Shown here piece by piece: positions 31,614 to 41,085 of a stretch of DNA of 64,000 nucleotides. Both the position numbers and the translations under genes were made by a program. The notes under the pieces were generated by a model. That model searched no databases and was not told the DNA's origin. It was given only the letters and a program-made list of their open reading frames with translations. The stretch comes from Branchinecta lynchi (Eukaryota; Arthropoda; Branchiopoda; Anostraca; Branchinectidae), in NCBI GenBank assembly GCA_023053575.1, contig JAKZAP010000012.1, positions 3,038,230 through 3,102,229 of the forward strand, given 5' to 3'. How positions within the stretch are numbered: the first letter of the stretch is position 1; every line of letters starts with the position of its first letter.

Positions 31614-31696
31614 GTAGCTGACGTATCCGTTGTAAACATTGTTTGAATACATTTTTCAAAGTCAGCTTGGGCTCAAAGAATATTTATGTTAATGAC

Positions 31697-32171
31697 GTCA
31701 ATGGGATCATGAATACTGTATTTAACCCGAAGGGGAGTATTTTTGTTCAAAGAGGAAATCCAAGCAATAACTTCGCAAACTTGAAATCGGCTAAACATCT
31801 CTTTCATTTCTTTCTTTTTTCAGTTGTGTGGCACATCATTGTTTTACATTTGTAAGGAAATACTTTGAAGTTAGCTCAACAGTAAGGCCAAGATTGGATT
31901 GAAAAATTCCTTTTAATTTGTTTTTATTTATTTAATGTACTTTGGCATGGTCTTGGAAAAAGTGCCCGGTTACAGATCCAAGATTCCGGAGCCCCCATCT
32001 CGGTAGTTTAGAAACAAACTTAACATTTATTTTTAAATTTAACTGACTGACTGTATTCTATTGGCCCACTATACTTGACATAGCAAAAACAGCAGAGTAT
32101 ATAGAAAATAAGAACACAAGAAGAAAAAACTAAACCGGAGAAATAACTAGAAAGAAGAAGACACTGCAACC
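31697..32171 (+). other. Intergenic or intron sequence, nothing identified
   Basis: There is no coding or repeat signal I can support between the two elements. Confidence 0.4.
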
Positions 32172-32179
32172 ATCGCATC

Positions 32180-32656
32180 CGAGGGGTCGACGAGTCTAAT
32201 TTTTTATGTACACCATTCCGGAATAACCTAATAATCCTGACCATTCCGGATTATTCCTAACCATTCCGGATTATTCCTAACTATTCCGGATTATTCCTAA
32301 CCGTCTGTATGGGATATAATTCCAGTTGAAATTAGAAATTCCGAGTCATCTGGCATCCTTCATGGCTACAGTGAAGAGATTTTTCCTTGCAAAAGGATAG
32401 TAATGATGCGTGAGTGTTTTTTGTAAGCAGAATGTTTGTTGTATATGTATGAACCGTGTATGAATGGCATGTAGAATAATATAAAAATAGTATTACCACA
32501 GTATGTAGAATAGAGAAGACTGCCACCTAATAAAATTTAATCTAATCTAATATAGTCGATTCCGGATTATTCTTGACCATTCCGGATTATTCCTGACCAT
32601 TCCGGATTATTCCTTCGGGACGTGTACACCATTCCGGGAGAGTCGTCGACCCCTCG
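32180..32656. mobile_element. Non-autonomous DNA element with perfect 8-bp TSD
   Basis: The TSD ATCGCATC lies at 32172-32179 and 32657-32664. The termini are CGAGGGGTCGACGAGTC and its near-perfect reverse complement. Inside is an array of ~20 bp units ATTCCGGATTATTCCTAACC (about 32214-32300 and 32562-32612), split by about 250 bp of other sequence ending TTTAATCTAATCTAAT, probably a later 5'-truncated retroposon. There is no transposase. An 8-bp TSD suggests hAT. Confidence 0.85.
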
Positions 32657-32703
32657 ATCGCATCATATACAGGGAGCCGTTCTTGTTAAGATAACGGGCA
32701 TAA

Positions 32704-35493
32704 CTAGAGAAACGATTTTATATGTAATAATAATAATAATTTATTTCTTACCCACTTACAAAGGGAAAAAGTGGAGTACAAGGAGAAAAAACAAAGAACT
32801 ACAAATAACACAAAATACAAGAAAAAGAAATAGTAATTTAGCAAAAAGAGGCGGATAAGACGATTGTTAGGACCAAGACGGATTGGCGCTTCATCAGTTA
32901 ATTTTGAACTTAGTTTTTCCACTGAAAGAACAATATCCGTTGCCTGATATTGACTAATTAACCTTCGGTTCCGAAATGAACGTGGTAAATAAAGTAAGAA
33001 CTTACAATACCGATAGTAATCCGTCTTGACCCTCTTTACGTCACCTTTATTCAGAAGCATAAAAAACCCAGCACAAAATAACACAGAATGGTCGCAGAAA
33101 CTCGAGTACAGCTTTGTAAGTGCTTGTCGCCGGAAATGTCCACGATTTCCAACAATTTTAGAATACCCCAGTTTAAGCTTAATCTGAATATCCCGAATTG
33201 TCTGAAAACGAAAAGAACTTAGAGAATTGCAAACAGAAATCCCAAGCCATCGAAAAGAAGTGACTTGTGGTACAGAAAAAGAAATGCAATCCAAAGGATG
33301 AGACAAACTGACCCCATTAAATATAAGAAATTCACATTTATCTACGTTTAGCAATAATCCAATTCTTGCAAATGCAGCGGCGACGGAGCGGACAGAACGC
33401 GCTAAACCGGCCTCAGTTCGGCTAATAAGAAGCAAATCGTCAGCATAAGCTAAGTAAGATACGTCTGTGAATCCTGTAAAACAAGAACTACGTATACCAG
33501 ACAAAACATTTTCAATAGAAGCATTAAAGATATGAGGGGAGAGAACTCCCCCCTGTCTAACTCCACACTTAACTGGTATATGTCCGAAAAAATCACCACT
33601 TCCTGACTTTAATCTTAAATAAGAATTTGAATACCAAAACTTCAGAACCAGAATCACAGACGCATTCACACCAAGTTGACTAAGAGCATACCAAGCTTGA
33701 GCATGGCAAACACTATCGAATGCTTTAGATATATCAAGGGTGCAAAAATGAAGACTATAACTATTCCGAGTGGCTTCCTTAATAAGCTGAGCTAAAACAC
33801 GATGAGCATGTTGACAGCTCAGACCTGACCTGAAACCGAACTGGTTAGCCTCATAATTGACAAATTCATCGATATGTGGAAGTAGAACGTACTCAAATAA
33901 TTTGCTTAGAGTACAGGCGACGGTAATTGGCCTGTAAGAATTACACGAATTTAGATCTTTTCCTTTCTTTAAAATAGAAGTAACACTTCCACATAAAAAT
34001 GAATCAGGAACAATAGACCTTGAAAGGCACATCTGAAATAATAACTGAAGATGTGATAGAAGTTCAGCTGACTTCGGATCAAGATGAGCCGCACAAATAC
34101 CATCAAGGTCACAAGACTTTGACTTTAACCGTCGAAGAGATTTCACAATATTAGATTTATCAACAGGTATAACATGTCTTTGGCTCACACTATTAGGAAG
34201 AACCTTCACCACTAAAGCATTAAAACGGCTATGAACATCATAATTAATCACGGAAAAAATGCGCGTATAGTGTTTAATCCACGACAATCTTGGAATAATA
34301 TCACTAGAAGAAGAATCTTCGAGTTTCGACGCATTGAGCACATTTTGCCACTGATTACCATTAGTCGGAAATTCAGCGCCCGAAAACCGAACTGCACGAA
34401 GATGACGTTTATAAGCCAATTTTGTTCTCTGCTTGATGCTAAAAACTTGCCCACTAGAAGGTCTACCGCAAGCAATCCACATTTTCAACCAAAACTTGGC
34501 TTGGTTCTTCACTTTCTTAAGTTCTGGATCACACTTCCAAAAGGTCTTACGGGTGTTAAGTCGCACGCGAATCAACGGAACAGCTATTGCTTCAGCTTGT
34601 TTAATTGAAGAAACGATATTTCTGTAGTAAGAGTTTAACTTACCACGAGCATCACTGACAAAATAACCAGCGCCAAGAAGATGATAAGGCACCGAAATAG
34701 TGGATAACAGAAAAGCAAGAGTCGAAAAATAGAGTGACCAATTTGCATTACCCCAATCACGTTTGCAAACCCATTTCTTAGGCTTGGGAGGAGCACTGAA
34801 ACTGATTGTAGAGCTGATAGATAGATCTAAATTAAGGGGGAGATGGTCATAGTCTCTTTCCTCATCGTCGACATGAACATCAGAGGAATGAAGAAGGGGC
34901 GAACACACACAATGGTCCAAATCAGAAACTGCACCACTATTATGGATATATGAGAAGCTGCAATCTTTATTTATAATCCTATGCGCAGCTGGTAGAGCAT
35001 TTAGCAGGGTCTCAGATCGACTGGATGATATGTGAATGTTGCAGTTTAGATCACCGGCAAGAAGCCATGAATACCCAAGAGATTCAATTCCGCTAATTAG
35101 ACCTTGTAGCTTATCACAAGACTTGGCAAAACTCGAGAACGACTGTACCGACTTTTTATCATGCGGCAGGTAAGCATTAATTAGGACAGAGTCACCAAGT
35201 CTTACAGCTAGAAAATGCTCAGATGAGTGGTAGCACACCGGTGATAAATCTGCAAGAGTCCGTCTGATATAACACGCGAGGCCACCAGAAGGCCTACCCC
35301 GAGTCCGTCTAGCATTGGTACTAAACACAATGTGATCACAATTCCTTCGCAAAAAGTTCACGCTGCAGGCAGGAAGCAAGTGTTCTTGCAGGAGAAGGAC
35401 ATCAAAACGGCTCAACTTTTCCTCCAGACTTGGCATTTTATCTTTAGTCCCGTTAATGTTAAACGAGCACACCGAAATTTTGCGACAGTTCAT
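32704..35493 (-). CDS. LINE ORF2: APE endonuclease and reverse transcriptase
   Basis: 929 codons. Endonuclease: FNINGTKDK at the start, catalytic LLLQEHLL, LLAGDLNCNI (about 145) and DYDHLPLNLDL (about 215). RT: SYRPITVACTLSKLFEYVL, QFGFRSGLSCQHAHR, LDISKAFDSV, GVRQGGVLSP and YLAYADDLLLIS (about 680). It starts at the ATGA overlapping the ORF1 stop. The last 50 or so codons read through the 3' UTR and the (ATT)n tail as poly-Leu. The relative at 16490 stops after RLIRLFG, so the true stop near 32855 has been lost. The catalytic part looks intact; whether it is active is unknown. Confidence 0.88.
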   Translation of the reverse strand: MNCRKISVCSFNINGTKDKMPSLEEKLSRFDVLLLQEHLLPACSVNFLRRNCDHIVFSTNARRTRGRPSGGLACYIRRTLADLSPVCYHSSEHFLAVRLGDSVLINAYLPHDKKSVQSFSSFAKSCDKLQGLISGIESLGYSWLLAGDLNCNIHISSSRSETLLNALPAAHRIINKDCSFSYIHNSGAVSDLDHCVCSPLLHSSDVHVDDEERDYDHLPLNLDLSISSTISFSAPPKPKKWVCKRDWGNANWSLYFSTLAFLLSTISVPYHLLGAGYFVSDARGKLNSYYRNIVSSIKQAEAIAVPLIRVRLNTRKTFWKCDPELKKVKNQAKFWLKMWIACGRPSSGQVFSIKQRTKLAYKRHLRAVRFSGAEFPTNGNQWQNVLNASKLEDSSSSDIIPRLSWIKHYTRIFSVINYDVHSRFNALVVKVLPNSVSQRHVIPVDKSNIVKSLRRLKSKSCDLDGICAAHLDPKSAELLSHLQLLFQMCLSRSIVPDSFLCGSVTSILKKGKDLNSCNSYRPITVACTLSKLFEYVLLPHIDEFVNYEANQFGFRSGLSCQHAHRVLAQLIKEATRNSYSLHFCTLDISKAFDSVCHAQAWYALSQLGVNASVILVLKFWYSNSYLRLKSGSGDFFGHIPVKCGVRQGGVLSPHIFNASIENVLSGIRSSCFTGFTDVSYLAYADDLLLISRTEAGLARSVRSVAAAFARIGLLLNVDKCEFLIFNGVSLSHPLDCISFSVPQVTSFRWLGISVCNSLSSFRFQTIRDIQIKLKLGYSKIVGNRGHFRRQALTKLYSSFCDHSVLFCAGFFMLLNKGDVKRVKTDYYRYCKFLLYLPRSFRNRRLISQYQATDIVLSVEKLSSKLTDEAPIRLGPNNRLIRLFLLNYYFFFLYFVLFVVLCFFSLYSTFSLCKWVRNKLLLLLHIKSFL

Positions 35494-36300
35494 TTATGAA
35501 GGCGCCCTGTAGCGGTCTTAACAAGAGCCAGGAGACGAGGACAGCGAAGACTAAATGCCACATGATCATCACCACAGTTTGCGCATTTTATCGGATCCGT
35601 ACATGGGGTGTCTTTGCAGTACTCATGAGGACCAGAGCATCTAGCACATTTATGGCAGGTACTAGGACAGTTAGCAATTAGATGTTCAGGAGACTGGCAT
35701 TTGTTACAGCATCTCGGGATTTTCTTAAATTCATAGACACGGATCAATTCATATTCAATTTTCAACCCCAGTCTAAGAGCCGAAATAAGAGACCCTTGAT
35801 CACTAAAAGCAATCTTGACACACCGGGAATTGCCAATCCGGGTGGCTTCAGCAACTCCAGAACAGTTCTTGAACAGAGATAAATCAAACGAGTCGCCAAT
35901 CCCTTTTGCGATTCCGTAGAACTTCCTTTCCACAACCTTCACATCCGATCCACGCAAGACCGACCGGGCTGAATCGCAAAAGCCGCTTGCCGCAACGCTG
36001 TCAATATTCACTATGATTTTGTCTCCAGAGGCGCGAATACTCTCAACACATTCATGTCCGGCAATTTTATCAATCACAGCTTTTCGTTTCGACGGATTGT
36101 CAAGATCACGCGGTGTCTTCGTGATAACGATTGTCGCTTGATTTAGTCCGACCGCCAGCTCGTCAAAAGACGCTTAGTTTCGAAAACACCCGACCCAAAA
36201 GGTACAGTCAGTCTGACGATACCATTTTGTAGGCCAAAAAATCCTGATTCAGAATATGCTTGGAACGGTGGTATCGGACGCTGGCTTAACTCCTGAAAAT
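32725..36300 (-). mobile_element. LINE with ORF1 and ORF2, nearly complete
   Basis: Minus strand. The 3' end is GGGTAAGAAATAAATT followed by (ATT)n at 32725-32742. It carries a zinc-knuckle ORF1 and an endonuclease/RT ORF2 that overlap by four bases. The 5' limit is unclear, near 36300, where the ORF1 frame fades. The 15022-16640 relic and the 29616-29860 tail are relatives. The YADD-type RT differs clearly from the 6034-10152 family. Clade undetermined. Confidence 0.85.
35490..36177 (-). CDS. LINE ORF1 with CCHC zinc knuckles
   Basis: The C-terminal two thirds of an ORF1 nucleic-acid chaperone. Zinc-binding clusters near the end are CCNKCQSPEHLIANC, CHKCARCSGPHEYC and CANCGDDHVAFSLRC. The frame opens at a TAA near 36178. 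Upstream, another frame (PIPPFQAYSESGFFGLQ, then VRLTVPFGSGVFETK) looks like the continuing N-terminal part, so a frameshift lies near 36175. Its TGA (35492-35490) overlaps the ORF2 ATG. ORF1 would coat the element RNA in the RNP. Confidence 0.8.
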
Positions 36301-36624
36301 ATTTTTTTGTTTTCGTTCATACTTGCTTTTTGGAAGTGTTAGACCCCTTCTCGAAAAGTACCTATTTTAGTTGAGAATTGCTCAACAGGTAGTGCGCACA
36401 AGCAAGAATCGCCACTAATTAGTTAACCCTACAGAGAAGACACGGAAGAGGAAATAAAATTGCGAAACAAATATGACAGTAAAAGCAACTAAAGATCAGA
36501 CTTTCTTGCTACTTACTCAGAGAACGCCGTAAAAGGCAAAATATTTGATTTCTGACTATTAACAGGGGAAATAATGTAGCTGAACTTGGCATGGTAATAC
36601 GATGATTTTACCCATGGCTGCAGC
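36301..36624 (+). other. Sequence upstream of the LINE, nothing identified
   Basis: There is no gene seen. It may include the eroded LINE 5' UTR. Confidence 0.35.
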
Positions 36625-36806
36625 CAGGCCCGTATCCAGGAATTAATTTTTTTTTTTTTTTGGGGGGGGGGGGTTGCCTGCTGGTCGGACAAAAAAGTAC
36701 AAAAAACACATAGATCAGAGGGAAAAGCCTATACAAATTATGATTTTTGTATGTTTCGGGGGGGGGGGGGGAAACCCCTAACCCCTCCACCATGGATACG
36801 GCCTTG
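36625..36806 (+). mobile_element. Poly-G hAT-like MITE, copy 3, with 8-bp TSD (7/8)
   Basis: The flanks are GCTGCAGC (36617-36624) and GTTGCAGC (36807-36814). The termini are CAGGCCCGTATCCAGG and CATGGATACGGCCTTG. Two G-tracts lie at about 36661-36673 and 36758-36771. Confidence 0.85.
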
Positions 36807-37299
36807 GTTGCAGCTCAGTCTGTCTGGTGTGTTTATTATGTGAACAGTTACTTGAATGCGAACAATGCAGGTTTGTGGTAAATGGTATAACGTGTAGTAA
36901 ATGGTAATAAAGAACCTGATGTGAAGACGAATGGACGTTAATCAACCTGTTGTACCGACAAGACTTTTCTCGGGTGCACCCGACGAAGTTTGCACAATTT
37001 AATTTCTTCCGTACAGGAGGGGTACAAGACCTTGTTTTTACACTACCTCGATTGTTGCCGCGAAAGTGTTCGTATGGGGGGCAGGTGCTCTGTCGACTTG
37101 GATGAAGAATAGGGAATTTGATTTTGTGACGCAACGTGGGCAAAGTTTGAGATTTGTGTGTCTCATTCAACTCGCCTTTTTGTGCTTTAGATATTTCGTG
37201 CGACATTTCAATACAGGAGCATATTATTTGAACCAGTTGTAATCCCTGTAGTTGTTGATTCATTCCAGCAAACTTAGGTTATTAAGCAATAGACTCGTA

Positions 37300-37845
37300 T
37301 CACATCCTTAATCAACGAGTGTCTATTCCTGGCGCACGGAATCAGCGGGTTCAATTTGGTTAGACGAACTTTTCTGCCGACAGTAGCCCACTATACCAGA
37401 TGATGGCACTTGTTTCTGAGGAGGAGAATAACTTATCAGGTTTCAGGTCTACTTATTTATTAACGGTATATTCATAATCAACGGGTTCGATTTGGTTGTA
37501 ATCCATTTCTCAACCACTGTGTTTGATAGCTGTACTCATTAGTGAGAAGAAATAATGGAAGAGCATCGGGCTTCATTTCTACTTTAAGCCACCTATTCCG
37601 GAATTTATTATCGGCATATTCGGAATCAGCGAGTTCGATTTGTTCGGAATCGATTTTTCAACCTACTGTGTTTGAGAGCGATACTTCTTATAGAGAGGAA
37701 ATAATGGAACAGTATCGAGCTTCATTTCTACTTTAAGCCATCGTTTCCGGAACCAGTTCCCGGCATATTCGGAATCAGCGTGTTCGATTTGGTCGGAATC
37801 CACTTTTAAACCTACTGTACCGTTTGGGTTAGGGGGGTGTCACAT
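37300..37845 (+). repeat. Tandem repeat, ~150 bp unit, about 3.5 copies
   Basis: Units share GGAATCAGCG.GTTCGATTTG, GGAATC.A.TTTTCAACC, CTACTGTGTTTGA, and in two units GGAACAGTATCGAGCTTC / TTCATTTCTACTTTAAGCCA. They are diverged. No ORF spans them. Confidence 0.6.
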
Positions 37846-37866
37846 TTTCAGGACCTGGCGTTCGGA

Positions 37867-38340
37867 CTAATTCGTTACAACTGGAATAGAAGCAGCACCG
37901 TCCCCTGGTAATCCTGGGAAGTGTAGATCATAAGCAGTCACCTTATCTTTAATTTGCAGCAAAGTCTGTTGAAGAGTATTAATTTTTGCCGAGAGCCTAG
38001 AATAGGCTACTGCAGGCAAACACGGAACCTCTGTGGGGGAACGTATCACGAAAACAGGAGTGATAGGAAAAGGCTCAGTTTTCATTTTCTGAAACTGTTC
38101 AAGCATGTCCTTCAGGTGATTCATTAGAGCATTGGGTCCAGTGCGTTTAGGACAAGCATCCGTAATCGACAGCTTTTCCCACAGTAGCTTCTTCCCCTTC
38201 GTAATATCAGCCAGCTCAAAAAAGTCCACAGCTGATTTTAAAATAACTGCAGCTTCTGCTCCTCTCTCCAAGTTATACTGAAGAAAGTTCAGAATGGGGG
38301 AATATACTAAACAGTCCGAAGGTTCAAGGTCAAAATCCAT
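37867..38340 (-). CDS. Unidentified ORF, possibly retrotransposon ORF1-like
   Basis: 157 codons, Met at 38340, stop at 37867. An N-terminal region rich in aromatic and acidic residues includes SPILNFLQYNLERGAEAAVI and DFFELADITKGKKLLWEKL. After that come a helical segment with NALMNHLKDMLEQFQKM and a coiled-coil-like LSAKINTLQQTLLQIKDKV. The layout (short helical N-terminal domain plus coiled coil) recalls N-terminal regions of some invertebrate LINE ORF1-type proteins, but I cannot assign it with confidence. It could also be a small single-exon host gene. It is the longest unexplained ORF outside the LINEs with ordinary codon use. Confidence 0.5.
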   Translation of the reverse strand: MDFDLEPSDCLVYSPILNFLQYNLERGAEAAVILKSAVDFFELADITKGKKLLWEKLSITDACPKRTGPNALMNHLKDMLEQFQKMKTEPFPITPVFVIRSPTEVPCLPAVAYSRLSAKINTLQQTLLQIKDKVTAYDLHFPGLPGDGAASIPVVTN

Positions 38341-38649
38341 TTTCCTTGCACATTCGTCAATCCAACACAGTAATAGGTTTATCCGTAAGACAATGCGTCT
38401 ACACCGCTCGAGAGCTGAATGAAAAAACGGAATATGTGATCCATATTCCTATATATAATGATCCATATGATATATATGATGATCCATATTCCTATATGGA
38501 TCATCGATGCCATATCTTTCACCAATCCACGAGTTTCCAGGGTGGTAGACATGACAAGAACTTACAGAATCGGTAAAGCACGACAGGATGGAGCTTAATC
38601 CTCTACTTTTAACCTATTTTGGCTTTAGAAAATAGACACTCAGAAATTG
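38341..38649 (+). other. AT-rich palindromic patch
   Basis: At 38440-38510 the words GATCCATATTCCTATAT and ATATGGATCAT occur in both orientations, giving a local hairpin. There is no gene. Confidence 0.5.
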
Positions 38650-38911
38650 ATTGATTGATTGATTGGGAAATGAAATACACAATAACCATAACTGACAAAC
38701 TTAATAAATTTGTCAGTTATTAAACTGTAATTAAATTGTAGATAAGTTTTAAGTATTTTCGGCAGTGTAGTTAGGCTATCTTTTGGCAGTTATTGAGTTA
38801 TAGTGTTTTAGCCGAAATTTGTCAGTGTCTATTAATTTCTTTTTTACTCGCTATCTTTGGCGGAAATAAAATATTGATTGATTGATTGGGAAATGAAATA
38901 CACAATAACCA
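38650..38911 (+). mobile_element. Short retroposon with long direct repeats
   Basis: A 39-bp direct repeat, starting ATTGATTGATTGATTGGG and ending ACACAATAACCA, lies at 38650-38688 and 38873-38911. The 184-bp insert ends GGAAATAAAAT just before the ATTG units, like a retroposon with an (ATTG)n tail. Part of the direct repeat may be tail rather than TSD. A hairpin (AACTGACAAA / TTTGTCAGTT) lies at its start. Confidence 0.6.
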
Positions 38912-39794
38912 TTTATACTTTCTTTTTACACATTATAATATCGACAGATATCACTTTGACCACTGGCCTGAGCCGATTTCAGGTCTGCGGTGCTCTGAGT
39001 GACCTAGTTTGCCTAGGCGCAAGTTGGCCGTTGGAAGAAGATCAGTTTTGTGGCTGAAATTTCTTTGCAAAATTCCTGATTCCTGTCCGCGAAGCACGGA
39101 TATTCTGAGGCACAAGAAGTCGCGTAAGATGAAGTGGTCAAAGTAGGGCTACACCATAATCCGACGGAAACCTGATATTTGATAGAAGCTACACATTTCT
39201 TGACCTTTTGGATACTTCAGAGTCGAAAATGACCGTATTTGGAGCATCAGATACATTCGTGGAAGTTGTTTTGATTAAAACGAATTAGAATTAAATACCA
39301 GTGAATGTAGCACGTGTTCAGAGCCCAACGACGCATTTCTTTCTTTGCCAAAATATACAGCTAGACGCGAGGCCAAAGTGATTACAAGACCTACAATTTG
39401 CTGCAATACGAGGCATTTTTGGCACCGATTTAGAAACGATCAGTTTTATCTTATGGCCAAAAATAACTAATAGTCATCTGCTGCGCTATTTTAAAAACTG
39501 GAGATTATTGCCAAAAATGGTTAGTATCAAATCTGGTTCGTACCAGAGTGTCGGACAGATTATTCTGGAGCATTCTGGGAAAAAACAACTGTTTCCTGTA
39601 ACAGTTTTTGTCAGGGGCACTGTAGGAATAGAGGTGCAAACACTTTCTCTGACGAAACCAGTTAGTCGCCTTTATTAGCTTCTAATAATGTGATTTAACT
39701 TTATTTACTTTAATTGGTTTTTGATAAGTAGCCGGTCGTAAAATTCTTGCTTGGCTTTGTAGAAAAATACCCTGACAAATCTGTTTGGTAGCCT
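38912..39794 (+). other. Non-coding stretch, nothing identified
   Basis: There is no coding, RNA or repeat feature I can support. Confidence 0.4.
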
Positions 39795-40030
39795 ACAAAA
39801 CTGTATCACATTTTTAAATTTTCGGTAAAATATCGTGCCGCGAGCTCATCAGGCCAATCACGTCACACAGATCGTTGTTACCACCCTTACTGCGCTCTTG
39901 AGCGTGGATAGATAGTAGTTGCCATTTTGAGAAGGTTGGAACGGTCAGCGTAGTAACTTTCTACGATGTTGGAACGAAAGTAGGAGCTAGTAAGTACTAC
40001 TGTTAGAAGGATGAAACACGCCTGAGCAGA
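39795..40030. mobile_element. Relic of the GAGCGTGTTCC MITE
   Basis: It shares AATATC.TGCCGCG, AATCACG, TACGCTC..GAGCGTGG and GAGAAGGTTGGAACGGTCAG with the complete copy at 47281-47585. Its left end is lost; the right end is GATGAAACACGCCTGAGC. Confidence 0.6.
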
Positions 40031-40287
40031 AATGAACAAGCTTGCGCGGAAATGACCTTATTGTTGCCAGTTGTTGCCGCTGGTTTCAGTTCTGCGATTT
40101 GTTCTACAAATTCATCTACAAAGCAAGCAAGACGTCTACCACTGGCTACTTGCCAAACAAATCAATAATTAAAGTTTACCTGAAAAGCAAACTTACTTTT
40201 GTGTCATTTAGCTGAATACACTGAGTTATTTGGATTCTGCTAGGAGATTTTTTTTATTTTCCACTATCTGCTCTAGTAGTAAGGTTC

Positions 40288-40849
40288 AGAATAGAATAGA
40301 ATAGAATAGAATATAATTTACCAAAAAAGCCCGAGGGCCATGGCAACAAAAATTCTAAGAAACGCACCCACTTACATAGATAACACGCAGCTCCTATTCT
40401 AAAAATCTCCTTCTATGCTCCATCGCAAGCCTCAAGAAACGTCCAAGTATTTTTACAGTAACAAAACACTCATCCTTCATCATCCTTACCATCCATTCTT
40501 CATTAAACACTCTCTCACCAAATACCTCCTTTCTCCATTCATTCAATTCCACACAATCACACATCAAATGTACTACGCTTTCGTCCTCATGACCACACAT
40601 AGGACAGAAGTAAGGACCAATTCTCTCGTTTACTTTACCAATACATTTTCTCCTTGCCCCAAGTGGTAAACTATCAGCCCTCATCTCAATAATATGCTTA
40701 ATATCCTCCTTACTTAACTCTGCTTTAAATAAAATTCCCTCGCCCCAAGTCTCTTTGGCCGCCTTGAAGAAACGCAGGGACACTGGAATGCCCTTCTGAA
40801 ATTGCCAAGTTTGGATCTCTTGGTCTTTTAACCTGATACTCACCATTTT
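40288..40849 (-). mobile_element. 5'-truncated LINE of the 6034-10152 family
   Basis: The tail on the minus strand is (CTATT)n at 40288-40312, preceded by the diagnostic TTGTTGCCATGGCCCTCGGG block. The 5' break at about 40849 falls inside the ORF, and R-B sequence resumes there. Confidence 0.85.
40394..40846 (-). pseudogene. LINE ORF C-terminal fragment with zinc finger
   Basis: 150 codons covering the last part of the ORF: DQEIQTWQFQKGIPVSLRF, LRADSLPLG-like EMRADSLPLGARRKCIG, then CPMCGHEDESVVHLMCDC and a C-terminal helix ending EHRRRFLE. It is uninterrupted and therefore shows what the frameshifted C-terminus at 6137-6460 should look like. Confidence 0.8.
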
Positions 40850-41085
40850 TGTTAATATCTACGGCTGTCCCCACAGCACAAACTCTACTATGACGCGGAA
40901 TATTTGAATCTGAACACAAACGCGGCTTTTCAGTGGGCAGTGCGATAAGTTTGGTGAAGAAACCTGAGTGCCTGAACAAAGACATTTCATAATTCTTTTT
41001 AGTCAAGCAAACGACAAAGGTAATACCATAAATATGACAGCGAAATTCCACTACTTGAAAATTGATTATTCGTTAATAGCGGAGC

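Larger units (their letters stand above)
30109..31686. mobile_element. Hammerhead-bearing element, copy 4, with 10-bp TSD and a nested LINE
   Basis: The perfect TSD TGTTAATGAC lies at 30099-30108 and 31687-31696. The element starts TTTTATTCAAACAA (30109-30122) and resumes with TGTTTACAACGG at about 31358, because a LINE is inserted after its first ~12 bases. The two arms (31358-31477 and 31549-31640) are imperfect inverted repeats separated by an AT-rich spacer. The unique tail ends AATATTTA at 31686. Without the LINE the element is about 340 bp, close to copy 1. Both arms carry a ribozyme-like motif. Confidence 0.85.
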
